From the NCBI RefSeq assembly GCF_913055755.1, contig NZ_CAJXKH010000003.1, positions 48,220 through 112,219 on the forward strand: a stretch of 64,000 nt of DNA. The letters run 5' to 3'. Shown here in pieces: positions 1-8,948 of this stretch. Position numbers and translations under genes: made by a program. Under the pieces are notes generated by a model. It was not told where the DNA came from. It saw only the letters and a program-made list of their open reading frames with translations, and ran no database searches. Each line of letters starts with the position of its first letter. Position 1 is the stretch's first letter. The stretch is from an uncultured Microbulbifer sp. (GTDB taxonomy: Bacteria > Pseudomonadota > Gammaproteobacteria > Pseudomonadales > Cellvibrionaceae).

Positions 1-699
1 GTGGACGTGATTCTGGATCGCGCCGGGCAGAAGGGGACCGGTCTGTGGACTGCGGTCAGCAGCCTGGAAGTAGGGTGCCCGGCACCGAGTATCGCCGAGG
101 CGGTGTTCGCCCGTTCACTCTCGACCCGCAAGGTACTGCGAACCCGCGCGGCGAAAAAACTGGCCGGGCCGGCGGTGACGCCGGTTTCACAGGAGCGCCG
201 GGAGGAGGTGATCGGACAGCTGCACGACGCCCTCTACTGCGCCAAAATCTGTGTCTATGCGCAGGGCTTCGACCTGATGAAACTTGCTGCCCGCGAGCAG
301 GGCTGGCAACTGAATTTTGCCGAAATCGCCAGGATCTGGCGCGCCGGCTGTATTATCCGCGCGGTTTTCCTGCAGTCCATCAGTGACGCTTACGAGCGGG
401 ATACCAAGCTCTCCAACCTGTTGCTGGACGAATTCTTTATCGAGCAGATTGCCAGCAACCAGGGCAACTGGCGTCGCGCGGTAGCCGATGCCACCATCGG
501 CGGTATTCCGGTACCGGCGCTGTCCTCTGCGCTCAGTTACTACGATGCCTTCCGCCGCGAATCGGTGCCGGCGAACCTGTTGCAGGCGCAGCGGGACTTT
601 TTCGGTGCACATACCTTTTCCCGTACCGATCGCCCGGAGCAGGAAAAATATCATGTGCTCTGGAGCAAGCCGGGGCGCCCGGTTGTCAGGATCAAGTAA
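1..699 (+). CDS. gnd: 6-phosphogluconate dehydrogenase, C-terminal part (cut by window edge)
   Basis: This is the last 232 residues of the cytosolic pentose phosphate enzyme that oxidatively decarboxylates 6-phosphogluconate to ribulose 5-phosphate. The visible part is the all-helical catalytic and dimerisation domain: GQKGTGLW near residue 9, KICVYAQGF near 83, RAGCIIR near 114 and the FFGAHTFSRTD tail near 200, all typical of the family, which is normally about 470 residues. The NADP-binding Rossmann domain lies outside the window, so the GTG at base 1 is not a real start. A strong hairpin terminator follows the stop within a few bases, so this is the last gene of its transcript. Confidence 0.93.
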   Translation: MDVILDRAGQKGTGLWTAVSSLEVGCPAPSIAEAVFARSLSTRKVLRTRAAKKLAGPAVTPVSQERREEVIGQLHDALYCAKICVYAQGFDLMKLAAREQGWQLNFAEIARIWRAGCIIRAVFLQSISDAYERDTKLSNLLLDEFFIEQIASNQGNWRRAVADATIGGIPVPALSSALSYYDAFRRESVPANLLQAQRDFFGAHTFSRTDRPEQEKYHVLWSKPGRPVVRIK

Positions 700-706
700 T
701 CCCACA

Positions 707-737
707 AAAACGGCCGCTTTGTTGCGGCCGTTTTTTT
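707..737 (+). terminator. Rho-independent terminator after gnd
   Basis: A GC-rich stem (aacggccgc pairing with gcggccgtt, short TTTGTT-containing loop) is followed by seven T residues. It lies eight bases after the gnd stop. Confidence 0.85.
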
Positions 738-779
738 ATGGGTAACCTTCCCGTGGAATCTCGCTGAGCGGCTAGCGGT

Positions 780-1316
780 TCAGCGGGCTCTTGCCGGGAA
801 AGTACGGAAGGCATCATTTACCGCCTGGTCCACCGCCCGCTCCGGGTTGTCGAGTACCTTGCGGGTGATGGGTTTTTGCGCGCGTCCGCGCCACACCACT
901 TTGCGCTGCCGGGCATCCAGTAAATCGATCGTCAGGTGGCCTGCGGTGTACTGGTTGAAATCGGCGTGGTAGCCCGGAGGCAGGGATTTGTAGTACTCCT
1001 CCAGGTAGGGATAGCGCGCCGCGGCAAACCCGAGGTTGTAGCTCTGTCTCGACTTGACCTGTCGCTCCGCGTGCACATGGACATTGACCAGTACATCCGG
1101 GGTCTTGCTCGGGGTCATGCCGCGGGCCATCAATTGCTCCGAAACCTCGGAGCGGGCCAGGGCCATGGCGCGGCCATTACTGCCGGAAGCCGGGACAAAC
1201 CCGAAGGTCCGGTACTGGCTGAGGGCGGAAGAGGATGCTGTGCTGGTGGTACCCGCGCATCCTGCAAGGGCCAGTGGCAGCAGGATGGATACAGCTATTG
1301 AGCGCCAGATGTTCAT
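780..1316 (-). CDS. DUF4136-type lipoprotein
   Basis: A 178-residue predicted lipoprotein. The N-terminus is a signal peptide ending in the lipobox LAGC (Cys 20), followed by a Ser/Thr/Ala-rich linker. The rest resembles DUF4136: a YRTFGF beta segment near residue 36, a V-x-V-H-V-H strand near 80 and the TIDLLDARQRKVVWRG segment near 130. That strand is typical of the family, in which a self-interacting beta domain ends with a W-x-G motif. Its function is unknown; it is likely held in the periplasm by its lipid anchor. It stands alone, convergent with gnd, with rdgC upstream on the same strand after about 130 bases. Confidence 0.82.
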   Translation of the reverse strand: MNIWRSIAVSILLPLALAGCAGTTSTASSSALSQYRTFGFVPASGSNGRAMALARSEVSEQLMARGMTPSKTPDVLVNVHVHAERQVKSRQSYNLGFAAARYPYLEEYYKSLPPGYHADFNQYTAGHLTIDLLDARQRKVVWRGRAQKPITRKVLDNPERAVDQAVNDAFRTFPARAR

Positions 1317-1446
1317 AGGCCATTCCCGGTGTGGACTTCGCTTCAGTTTCAGGGGCGCCCACGTTGCAGGCGTCGCCTAAATCAGCTTAGCTCGGGAATG
1401 GCACGGAAGTAGTCCTGGAACCCGCTAGTCAGGTTGCCCCGGGCGG

Positions 1447-2436
1447 TCAGAATACTTCTTCTACTTCCGCGGCGAGCTGTTCGGCGTCTGCGCGGGCGGC
1501 GCGAGCCACGATTTCCTCGACACTGGCGGTATCGGTATTCACGCCGCCGAATGCCGCCAGCAGGTCTTTGAGCAGGGCGGAAATCTCCAGGGTCATTACC
1601 GAGAACTCGATATCAAAGCGCTGGGCGGCGTTTTCCGCGTCCACGTTGTCGGCCTTTTCCGTCACCGCGTCACTGAACTTGAGCCGTTTGATTGCCAGCT
1701 GGTCGTCCACCATCAGTTCGACGCCGTCGCGCCAGACCAGGCCCAGCTTGTGCACCTGCATGCCGGCTACCAGGTGATTGTGAATTTCCTCCGCGCACAG
1801 GTCCTGGTTTTTGCAGCGGATCACGCTGCCGGACTCTTGGGGATCGCGCAGCTCGCACTCGTGGCCGAATTCGAAGTTGGCCGGCGCTTCCGGGGCGGTC
1901 AGCCAGTGGGTCATGGACTGCTGGGGAATATTCTTTGCCGCTAGCGGCACCACCGACAGGCTGCTGATCGCTTCGCGCAGGTTCTCCAGCAGTTCTTCCG
2001 CGGCCTTGGCGGAGGAGGCGTTGACCACAACCCAGCCGTCTTTGGGGTCGATATAGGCATACTGCAGGCGCGAGCGGGCAAAGGCCTTCGGGCGCATCTC
2101 CAGCAGCACCTCATCCTTCAGGTTCTGGCGTTCCTTGCGGCCCACATTGCGGGCCTCCTTGTCGGCAATGGCCTGGGCCATTTCCTCGACCCTTTCGTTG
2201 ACCACCGCTGCGGGAATCACCTTTTCCTGCTTCTTGGCACACACCATGAGATAGCCGTTGGCGGCGTGCACCAGCTCGCTGCCGTGGCGTCCCAGGGGCG
2301 GTACCCAGCCATAGCGGGCCATATCCTGGCTGCCGCAGGGGGTGAAGGCATCGGGCTCCAGCAGTTCGTTCAATTTTTCAGCGGAGAGGGGGAAGTCGCG
2401 GGTGAGGCGGTAAACGCGCAGGTTCTTGAACCACAT
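1447..2436 (-). CDS. rdgC: Recombination-associated protein RdgC
   Basis: A 329-residue RdgC, the ring-shaped dimeric double-stranded DNA-binding protein of the nucleoid that limits RecA filament assembly and helps replication in recombination mutants. The N-terminus MWFKNLRVYRLT is the family signature. Further matches are the GWVPPLG segment near 43-49 and the KFSDAVTEKADN segment near 245 in the C-terminal domain. Length is close to the E. coli protein (about 300 residues) with a slightly longer acidic C-terminus. It is a single gene. Confidence 0.95.
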   Translation of the reverse strand: MWFKNLRVYRLTRDFPLSAEKLNELLEPDAFTPCGSQDMARYGWVPPLGRHGSELVHAANGYLMVCAKKQEKVIPAAVVNERVEEMAQAIADKEARNVGRKERQNLKDEVLLEMRPKAFARSRLQYAYIDPKDGWVVVNASSAKAAEELLENLREAISSLSVVPLAAKNIPQQSMTHWLTAPEAPANFEFGHECELRDPQESGSVIRCKNQDLCAEEIHNHLVAGMQVHKLGLVWRDGVELMVDDQLAIKRLKFSDAVTEKADNVDAENAAQRFDIEFSVMTLEISALLKDLLAAFGGVNTDTASVEEIVARAARADAEQLAAEVEEVF

Positions 2437-2560
2437 AGATCAGGCTGCCAGTCCGGTAAGTAAAAAGCGGCCGGGTATTATGCGGATTTGGGCGGTTGGG
2501 GGCCAGTGTAAACACCGGCCTCGTCGGTCACACTAATGTTGAACAGGGTGACCTTCCGGG

Positions 2561-2881
2561 TCATCGCTCCGTCAGCAGCAGGTTGCCCTCTTTGCTCTGG
2601 GCATAGGCGGTAAAGGGCAGCGCCACGGTGTCGGTTGCAGCGGAAAATACGCTGTCGAACAGGTAGAAACCCAGCTGCAGATCGAAGTAGATATGGTTGC
2701 CGGTGGAATTCATTTTGCACATATTGTAGGCAACACCGCTGTATACCCGCGGGAGGGATTCACAGTGCGTATTTTGCTGTTTCAGGTTTTCCGCAACCTC
2801 TGCGTCCGAATGCGTCAGGGTGGTGAAGGTGCCGCAACCGGACAGGAGGGACAGGGTGAGCAAAACAAGAAGTTGTTTCAT
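2561..2881 (-). CDS. YceK/YidQ-like small lipoprotein
   Basis: A 106-residue small lipoprotein. The chosen ATG at 2881 gives a compact signal peptide with lipobox LLSGC (Cys near 16); reading could start further upstream but would add a tail with no signal character. The mature part has CGTFTTLT after the lipobox, then VYSGVAYNMC and a LPFTAYAQ segment near the end, the pattern of the YceK/YidQ (DUF1375) family, whose function is unknown. Two further cysteines (near 36 and 51) could form a disulfide in the periplasm. Confidence 0.75.
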   Translation of the reverse strand: MKQLLVLLTLSLLSGCGTFTTLTHSDAEVAENLKQQNTHCESLPRVYSGVAYNMCKMNSTGNHIYFDLQLGFYLFDSVFSAATDTVALPFTAYAQSKEGNLLLTER

Positions 2882-3005
2882 GGAGATCTCATTATTTCTG
2901 TGGAATTTATGACAGCCTGCTGTCGGGGCTATTGAGGTTCCGTTTAGCTTAAAAAGTGACTGCTTTAGGTCGGGCACATGTTCCTTATGGTGGCCTGCAG
3001 ATCGC

Positions 3006-3473
3006 TTACAGGCAGAGGTCTGCGAATGTGCCTTGTGTCAGTGAGAGCAGATCTGCCGGAGATAGTTCAATTTCCAGGCCGCGGCGACCGGCACTGACGT
3101 AGATTGTCTGCATGTCGCGCGCAGTCGTATGCAGGTATGTACGCAGGTTTTTTTTCTGGCCCAGAGGGCTGACACCGCCCAACACGTAGCCCGTGGTTCT
3201 TTCCACATCCTGTTTGTCGGCCATTCCGGCTTTCTTGGCTTTCGCGGCACTGGCAATCAGTTTCATATTGAGTAGTGCGTCCACGGGAATAATGGCCACA
3301 GCGAGTTGCTTCCCGTCCAGTTGTACCACCAGGGTTTTGAATACCTGTTCAGGCTGGACATCCAGTTTTTCCGCGGCTTCAAGTCCATAAGAAGTGGCGG
3401 CGGGGTCGTGGGTGTACTGGTGAATGGTGTGCGCTACTTTTGCTTTTTTCGCCGCATTGATCGCCGGTGTCAT
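3006..3473 (-). CDS. ybaK: Cys-tRNA(Pro) deacylase YbaK
   Basis: A 155-residue YbaK/EbsC-family editing enzyme that hydrolyses Cys-tRNA(Pro) mischarged by prolyl-tRNA synthetase. It follows the E. coli protein closely along its length: MTPAINAAKK start, HDPAATSYG near 25, the EQVFKTL segment with the conserved lysine near 45, GYVLGGVSPLGQKK near 95-108 and IYVSAGRRGLEIEL near 125. The start at 3473 was chosen because it aligns with the E. coli start; an ATG seven codons upstream (3494) is also possible. It is monocistronic, with the pepD terminator upstream of it. Confidence 0.93.
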   Translation of the reverse strand: MTPAINAAKKAKVAHTIHQYTHDPAATSYGLEAAEKLDVQPEQVFKTLVVQLDGKQLAVAIIPVDALLNMKLIASAAKAKKAGMADKQDVERTTGYVLGGVSPLGQKKNLRTYLHTTARDMQTIYVSAGRRGLEIELSPADLLSLTQGTFADLCL

Positions 3474-3530
3474 TGTCAGTCCATTGTTTTCCAATCTGCG
3501 GTAATTCTCCCCTGAATTTCCGCCAAATAC

Positions 3531-3560
3531 AAAAAAGCCCGGCGAATATCGCCGGGCTTT
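3531..3560 (-). terminator. Rho-independent terminator of pepD
   Basis: On the minus strand an 11-bp stem (AAAGCCCGGCG with CGCCGGGCTTT) is followed by a run of six T residues, about 25 bases after the pepD stop. Confidence 0.85.
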
Positions 3561-3584
3561 GGGGAAGTGGTGACAGTAATTTAC

Positions 3585-5057
3585 TCAGTGTTTTGCCGGT
3601 ATCGCAGCCACGACTTTCAGGAAGTACTCCCAGAAATTCCCCACACTTTCGATATGCACCCGTTCTTCCGGTGAATGGGCGCGGCGGATGGTGGGGCCGA
3701 AGGACACCATATCCCAGTGCGGATAGGGCTTGGCCAGCAGGCCACATTCGAGGCCGGCGTGGATGACCTTCACTTCCGGCTCCTCGCCTTCCATTTCCTT
3801 GTACACATCTTTCATCAACGCCAGCAGCGGTGATTTCATGTTGGGGGTCCAGCCCGGGTAGGCGTTGTCCAGGGAGGCCTCCGCTCCCGCCAAGCGGAAC
3901 ACCGCGGCCACGTTGAGGCCGTGCTGGTCGCGGGCGCTATCGGACAGGCTGCGCACCAGGCACTGGAAGCGCACCCGGTGTTGGCCGTTTTCCTCTTCGG
4001 TCACCACACGGGCCAGGTTGTTGGAGGTATCGGCAATGCCCTCCAGGTCCGTGCTCATGCGCTCAACACCGCTGGGGCAGGCGCGGAGTGCCCACGCCAG
4101 CTTCTGCTGGCTGGCGGCGTCCATCACGCTTGCGGGCTGCTCGGTTTCGTCCAGGGCAATTTCCAGCTTGGGCTCGTTGTCGAACTCGGCCTTGATCACC
4201 GCGGTTTCCTGCAGGACGATTTCCATCAGGCGCGCGGCCTGGTCGGCCTGCACGGTAACCACGCTGAAGGACTCGCGCGGAATCGCATTGCGCAGGCTGC
4301 CGCCGTCGAGGCTGGCGATGCGCAGGGAAGTCAATTCGGTTTGCGCCGCATCGATAATGCGGTTGGCCATCTTGTTGGCATTGCCGCGGCCCTTGTCGAT
4401 ATCCAGACCGGAATGGCCGCCGCGCAGACCGCGCACGCTGAGCTTGAATGCCTTGTGGCCTGCCGGTAGCGCCTCCGCTGTGTAGGGCAGGGCGGCATTG
4501 ATGTCCACACCGCCGGCACAGCCCACGTAGAGTTCACCTTCATCCTCGGTATCCAGGTTCAGTAGCAGCTCCGCCTCGAAGTGGCCGGGGTGCAGGTTCT
4601 TGGCGCCGGTCATACCCGCTTCCTCGTCAATGGTCAGCAGGGCTTCCAGCGCCGGGTGGGGAATGTCGGTGGATTCCAGCAGCGCGAGAATCGCCGCAAC
4701 GCCGATGCCATTGTCCGCACCCAGGGTGGTGCCTTCCGCGGTCACCCACTCGCCGTCGACATAGGGCTTGATGGAATCGGTGAGGAAGTCGTGGTCGGTG
4801 TCGGCATTCTTTTGCGGCACCATGTCCACGTGGCTCTGCATTGCCAGGATCTTGCGGTCTTCCATGCCCGGGGTGGCGGGCTTCTTGATGATGACATTGC
4901 CGATCTGGTCCAGTTTTACCTCGAGTCCACGGGCCTTGGCGAAATCGAGGATATAGGCCACCACTTTTTCCTCGTGCTTGGACGGCCGCGGGATTTCGCA
5001 CAGCTTGGCAAAGTGCTTCCAGAGGGGAGTGGGGTTCAGTTCAGCAATATTCGACAT
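3585..5057 (-). CDS. pepD: Cytosolic aminoacyl-histidine dipeptidase
   Basis: A 490-residue M20/M28-fold dizinc dipeptidase that splits Xaa-His dipeptides such as carnosine. The metal-site motifs appear in order: MQSHVDMV, GADNGIGVA, DEEAGMTGA (catalytic Glu and metal Glu), LNLDTEDEGE and, near the C-terminus, HAGLECG. A lid domain sits between them. Length matches E. coli PepD (485). The start at 5057 is preceded by AAGGAA; an upstream ATG at 5081 has no clear binding site. It follows rnb on the same strand after a palindromic repeat, and has its own terminator. Confidence 0.95.
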   Translation of the reverse strand: MSNIAELNPTPLWKHFAKLCEIPRPSKHEEKVVAYILDFAKARGLEVKLDQIGNVIIKKPATPGMEDRKILAMQSHVDMVPQKNADTDHDFLTDSIKPYVDGEWVTAEGTTLGADNGIGVAAILALLESTDIPHPALEALLTIDEEAGMTGAKNLHPGHFEAELLLNLDTEDEGELYVGCAGGVDINAALPYTAEALPAGHKAFKLSVRGLRGGHSGLDIDKGRGNANKMANRIIDAAQTELTSLRIASLDGGSLRNAIPRESFSVVTVQADQAARLMEIVLQETAVIKAEFDNEPKLEIALDETEQPASVMDAASQQKLAWALRACPSGVERMSTDLEGIADTSNNLARVVTEEENGQHRVRFQCLVRSLSDSARDQHGLNVAAVFRLAGAEASLDNAYPGWTPNMKSPLLALMKDVYKEMEGEEPEVKVIHAGLECGLLAKPYPHWDMVSFGPTIRRAHSPEERVHIESVGNFWEYFLKVVAAIPAKH

Positions 5058-5198
5058 GGAATTTCCTTGTATCTGGGTCAAAGGTAATGACCGGTGATAG
5101 CCGCCGTGGCTTATGGCCCCGGGGCTGGAAGTGTAGTCTCGGGAAAGTGTTGGTACTAAGGGCGATGCAATTCACGTTAATGCACGCGGGCCTGTTGT

Positions 5199-5233
5199 GA
5201 AGGTGGCGATAGCGGGTACAGCCTTGCTCTATA
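5199..5233. repeat. Half copy of the palindromic element
   Basis: These bases match the reverse complement of the right arm of the full elements: GAAGGTGGCGAT, then CGGGTACAGCCTTG, breaking off before the conserved core. The closest relatives are the copies at 27771 and 5241. It sits just left of the full copy, so it looks like a decayed or truncated second insertion. Confidence 0.6.
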
Positions 5234-5240
5234 CCGAGGC

Positions 5241-5354
5241 GGTGCCGCTACCGGGTACAGCTTTGTGAGACACGCCGTAAACCCATCCCTGGGGGCTCTG
5301 CACCGCCATCCATGGCGGTGAAGGTCTCACAAAGCTGTACCCGGTAGCGGCACC
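5241..5354 (+). repeat. Palindromic repeat element, copy A
   Basis: A 31-bp perfect inverted repeat (5241-5271 with 5324-5354) encloses a 52-base core. The core holds ACGCCGTAAACCCATCC, GGGGGCTCTGCAC and an inner hairpin ACCGCC-ATCCAT-GGCGGT at 5302-5319, then GTGAAG. The same core occurs at 27771 and 44851, while the arms differ. This copy lies 54 bases after the rnb stop, between rnb and pepD. Confidence 0.9.
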
Positions 5355-5407
5355 TTCGCCGAGAGTTCAACACAGTGAACAGTATGAAGGCTTTATGTAT
5401 CGGTGCG

Positions 5408-7360
5408 TTAATCGGCGTTTGCCGTAGTCTCTTCTTGGTTGACGAGCTCGAACGCAATGCGGCGCTTGCCGGTGTCCACGGCGCTGACCTTTACCTGTAC
5501 GCGTTGCTCCAGCTGGAAGCGCTCTTCGCCGCGGGTGATCAGCAGGCGCTTGCCATCGAACTCAAACGGGTTCTTCTTGGCGTTGAAGCGCACAAACCCG
5601 TTGATGCCGTTGTCGTCCAGGCGCACGCCGATACCAGCGCCGTTTACCAGGGTGATCTGTCCGTTGAATATCTCACCGACTTTGCCTTCCAGGAATTGGC
5701 AGTACAGCCACTGCTGCAGCGCGCGGTCTGCCTGGCGGCCGGTGCTGACGCTCTGCTGCAGGGCTTCGCTGTCACCGAGAGCAGGCAAGGCTTCGCCCTG
5801 TTGCGCTGCGCGCAGGACACGGTGGTTGTGCAGGTCGTTGAACTTGCGGATCGGCGAGGTGACGGTGGCGTAGTGGGGCAGGCCAAGGCCGAGATGCGGG
5901 GCCGCTTCTGCACTCAGCTCGCCCGGGCGCAGCATGCGTTTCAGCACCGCCAGAATATTGTGCATTTCCGGTTCGCTGTGGGATTCGAGCTCCTTGACCA
6001 GCTTGAGGTAATTTTCCTGCTGGTGCAGATCCTGCTCCGCGTATTCCGGCAGTACTTCCTTCAGCAGCGCGCGGATTTCTCCCATGCGCTCGTCGCGGAA
6101 CCCCAGGTGAATAGAAAAGCAGCCGCCGCCCAGTTGTGCGAGTTTGTCACCGGCGCAGATATTGGTGGCCAGCATGGCTTCTTCTACCATGCGCTGAGCC
6201 GCAGAGCGCTCCTGCTTTTCGATGCGTTCGATCTTGCGCTGGGCGTTCAGAATCAGTTCGTAGTCCGGGCGATCTTCCATTACCAGGGAGTGGCCGGCGC
6301 GGTACCCGGCGCGGGCACTGCTAAGTGCGTCAAGAAGGCGCAGGCTGGTGTGCTGACTCTCCGGCACGGCACTGTCGTCGCCTTCAATAAAACGTGCAAC
6401 CTGCGCGTAACTGAGCTTGTGTCGTGAGCGGATTGCGGCGAATTCATACTCGAAGCCATTGAGCGCACCGTCGCTACCGACTTCTACGTGCATTACCAGT
6501 GCCGGACGCAGTTCACCTTCGACCAGCGAAAAGCTGTTTTCACACAGGCTGGCAGGGAGCATGGGCAGGGTTTCACCGGCCAGGTACACGCTGTTGGCGC
6601 GTTTGCGCGCGTCTTTGTCCAGCGGGCTAGCGGCAGTAATCAGGCTGGAAGGGTCGGCCACGGCGATGTGCAGGGTCCAGCCGTCGCCGGACTCGGTAAC
6701 TGCCAGGGCGTCGTCCATATCCCGGGTGGATTCGGCATCAATGGTGACGAAGTCCAGCTCGGACAGATCCTTGCGCTCTGCGCACAGGGCTTCCAGCTGT
6801 GCGGGGATGTCCTGTGCCTGCTTGAGTGCCGCGTCACTGAACTGGTTGGGCAGCTGGTATTGGGCCACCACGAAGGCGTGTTCGATAGCCACTGCATCGG
6901 GCTTGCCAATCACGCTCTCCACTTTCGCCTGGGACTTGCCGTCTTTGAATGGGTGGCGGGTGATGGTGCAGGCAATCAGGTCGCCGGGCTGCGCTTTGGC
7001 GCGGGCCTTCGGCGGGAGGAATATCCAGCGCGACAGCCCCTGGTTGCTGGGCTGGATAAAATGGCCCTGGCCCCGCTGTACGTACTCGCCCACCAGATAT
7101 TTGAGTTCGGACTCGATCAGGCTGTCGAGTTCTGCCGACAGCTTGCCCTTGTCTTCTTCGGTCAGGCTGACGCGCACCCGGTCACCGGGAAATACCCGAT
7201 CCATTTCCGCCGGCGGCAGGAAAGCCTCGCGACCATCGTCCAGTGCCACAAAACCGAATTTGCCACTACTGCCGCGCACCCGCCCGTCGGCGAATTCTTT
7301 GGTGGAACGGATATCGGACTTGAGCTGCGTGAGCTGCTTGAGAGCATCGGCATTGAGCAT
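5408..7360 (-). CDS. rnb: Exoribonuclease II (RNB family)
   Basis: A 650-residue processive 3'-5' exoribonuclease of the RNase II family, which degrades single-stranded RNA to 5'-nucleotides. Two cold-shock-like OB domains occupy about residues 20-150. The catalytic RNB domain starts near 200 with DAESTRDMDDA, giving the magnesium-binding Asp 208, 214, 216 and 217. An S1 domain closes the protein (about 565-640). Length is close to E. coli RNase II (644) and much shorter than RNase R, so rnb is preferred over rnr. The ATG at 7360 is the natural start; palindromic repeat copy A follows the stop. Confidence 0.92.
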   Translation of the reverse strand: MLNADALKQLTQLKSDIRSTKEFADGRVRGSSGKFGFVALDDGREAFLPPAEMDRVFPGDRVRVSLTEEDKGKLSAELDSLIESELKYLVGEYVQRGQGHFIQPSNQGLSRWIFLPPKARAKAQPGDLIACTITRHPFKDGKSQAKVESVIGKPDAVAIEHAFVVAQYQLPNQFSDAALKQAQDIPAQLEALCAERKDLSELDFVTIDAESTRDMDDALAVTESGDGWTLHIAVADPSSLITAASPLDKDARKRANSVYLAGETLPMLPASLCENSFSLVEGELRPALVMHVEVGSDGALNGFEYEFAAIRSRHKLSYAQVARFIEGDDSAVPESQHTSLRLLDALSSARAGYRAGHSLVMEDRPDYELILNAQRKIERIEKQERSAAQRMVEEAMLATNICAGDKLAQLGGGCFSIHLGFRDERMGEIRALLKEVLPEYAEQDLHQQENYLKLVKELESHSEPEMHNILAVLKRMLRPGELSAEAAPHLGLGLPHYATVTSPIRKFNDLHNHRVLRAAQQGEALPALGDSEALQQSVSTGRQADRALQQWLYCQFLEGKVGEIFNGQITLVNGAGIGVRLDDNGINGFVRFNAKKNPFEFDGKRLLITRGEERFQLEQRVQVKVSAVDTGKRRIAFELVNQEETTANAD

Positions 7361-7713
7361 GAATCAATCTCTGTGGGTCTGTTTGGGCGCGGATTCTACC
7401 AGACGGACCATGACAGGCCAGACGCAGTCGCGGGGAGAGTGAATTGGGGCTGGTGGTCGCTGTCTCCAAATGCGCTGGTCAAAGTGTGACCACTGGTATC
7501 TTTCGGTTATTTACGGCTTTCGCATCCTAATATTTGCCAATAGTTAGGATGAATCTAGCGTCTTTTGTCGCTATTACGCAAAGATCGCAATGTCTTTATT
7601 GGATGGGTGGATATATTCTTAGGTCTCTAGAATAAGTCGCGACGGCGGGTGAAACCGACAAAATTGGTGGAAGCCGACGCTGCCGCAAAATCGGCCTCCG
7701 GAGAGGAATGTTT
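7361..7713. other. Divergent intergenic region between rnb and leucine dehydrogenase
   Basis: About 350 bases carrying the two divergent promoters. No small gene is evident. The only clear structure is the ATCCTAA/TTAGGAT inverted repeat at 7524-7550. Confidence 0.6.
7524..7550. promoter_or_regulatory. Possible operator upstream of leucine dehydrogenase
   Basis: A perfect 7-bp inverted repeat, ATCCTAA and TTAGGAT, separated by 13 bases, lies about 165 bases upstream of the dehydrogenase start in an AT-richer stretch. Its position suggests a regulator site; which regulator is unknown. Confidence 0.3.
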
Positions 7714-8790
7714 ATGAGTGTTTTTTCCCATCCTGCCTACGATAATCACGAAGAAGTCGCTTTCTATCACGACGCCAAAAGCGGTCTGAAAGCCATTATC
7801 GCAGTACATAACACCAACCTCGGCCCGTCGCTGGGTGGCTGTCGCATGTGGCCCTATGCCGATGACAGTGAAGCCCTGAACGACGTGCTGCGCCTCTCCC
7901 GCGGCATGACTTACAAGTCTGCGATGGCCGGCCTCAAGCTGGGTGGCGGCAAGTCCGTGATTATCGGCGACCCGCGCAAAGAGAAAACCCCGGAGCTGCT
8001 GCGCGCCATGGGTGACTTCCTCAACACCCTCGGTGGCCGCTACATCACTGCGGAAGACTCCGGCACCAGCGTTGCAGATATGAAGATTATTGGCGAGCGC
8101 ACCGAGTATGTATCCGGTGTGATTGCCGGTCAGGAACACGGCGGCGACCCCTCTCCCTCTACCGCATACGGCGTATTCGTGGGCCTCAAGGCTGCAGCTG
8201 AGCACCGCTGGGGGCGCACCGATCTGACCGGCCTCAAGGTTTCCATCCAGGGCGTGGGCAATGTCGGCTTCCGTCTCGCCAAACTGCTGAAAGAAGCGGG
8301 TGCGGAACTGTTCGTGACCGATATCTTCCAGGACAACGTCGATCGCGCAGTCAATGAACTGGGCGCAACTGCGGTGAGCGGGGAAGAGATTTTTGAACTG
8401 GACGTGGATCTGTTCGCCCCCTGTGCACTGGGCGCGATCCTGAACGACGACACTATCAGTCGCCTGAAAGTGGGCGCTATTGCCGGCGCGGCCAACAACC
8501 AGCTGGCAGAAGCGCGTCATGCGGAAATTCTGCGCGACAAGGGCATTCTGTACGCGCCGGATTATGTGATCAACGCCGGCGGCATTATCGATGTCTACTA
8601 CCAGCAGCTGGGTGAATACAACGCGGAGCAGGTGAAGCAGCACATCGAGACCATCGGCACCACCATGCAGGAAATCTTCCAGCGTGCAGACGAATCCGGT
8701 GAAACCACTGCCCACATTGCCGACCGCATCGCCGAAGAGCGCTTCGGGCATAAAGATGCCCTGGGTGATGCCGATTCCGCGGCGGCGTGA
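7714..8790 (+). CDS. Leucine (branched-chain/aromatic amino acid) dehydrogenase
   Basis: A 358-residue Glu/Leu/Phe/Val dehydrogenase that oxidatively deaminates branched-chain (possibly aromatic) amino acids to 2-oxo acids with NAD. The catalytic lysines fall at K68 (TYKSA) and K80 (GLKLGGGKS), the same numbers as in Bacillus leucine dehydrogenase. The substrate glycines GPSLGG are at 38-42, and the NAD Rossmann motif GVGNVG is near 180. The start at 7714 has GGAGAGG seven bases ahead; the ATG at 7708 lies too close to it. A terminator follows. It fits an amino-acid-catabolising lifestyle together with the oxidoreductase at 28.7 kb. Confidence 0.92.
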   Translation: MSVFSHPAYDNHEEVAFYHDAKSGLKAIIAVHNTNLGPSLGGCRMWPYADDSEALNDVLRLSRGMTYKSAMAGLKLGGGKSVIIGDPRKEKTPELLRAMGDFLNTLGGRYITAEDSGTSVADMKIIGERTEYVSGVIAGQEHGGDPSPSTAYGVFVGLKAAAEHRWGRTDLTGLKVSIQGVGNVGFRLAKLLKEAGAELFVTDIFQDNVDRAVNELGATAVSGEEIFELDVDLFAPCALGAILNDDTISRLKVGAIAGAANNQLAEARHAEILRDKGILYAPDYVINAGGIIDVYYQQLGEYNAEQVKQHIETIGTTMQEIFQRADESGETTAHIADRIAEERFGHKDALGDADSAAA

Positions 8791-8836
8791 ATGAGATTTG
8801 CCTTTTGACGTAATCGTCTCTCTGTGAGGTATTCTT

Positions 8837-8862
8837 CGGGCGCTACGGCGCCCGTTTTTTTT
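8837..8862 (+). terminator. Terminator after leucine dehydrogenase
   Basis: The stem CGGGCGC/GCGCCCG with a short loop is followed by eight T residues, 46 bases after the stop. Confidence 0.88.
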
Positions 8863-8948
8863 GCCTACACTTTTTTCCTGAGCGAGTGGCGAACGCACTG
8901 CTCCGCGATGTTTCGCCTTTTTCTACGCAATATTCAGGATAACTGACA

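Noticed and set aside
5241..5354. Palindromic elements as integron attC sites
   Set aside because: No integrase gene and no GTTRRRY core sites were seen, and the copies are dispersed, not a cassette array.
7627..8898. Open frame of 423 codons antisense to leucine dehydrogenase
   Set aside because: The plus-strand frame carries all catalytic motifs; the minus frame has no family features and runs through the terminator.
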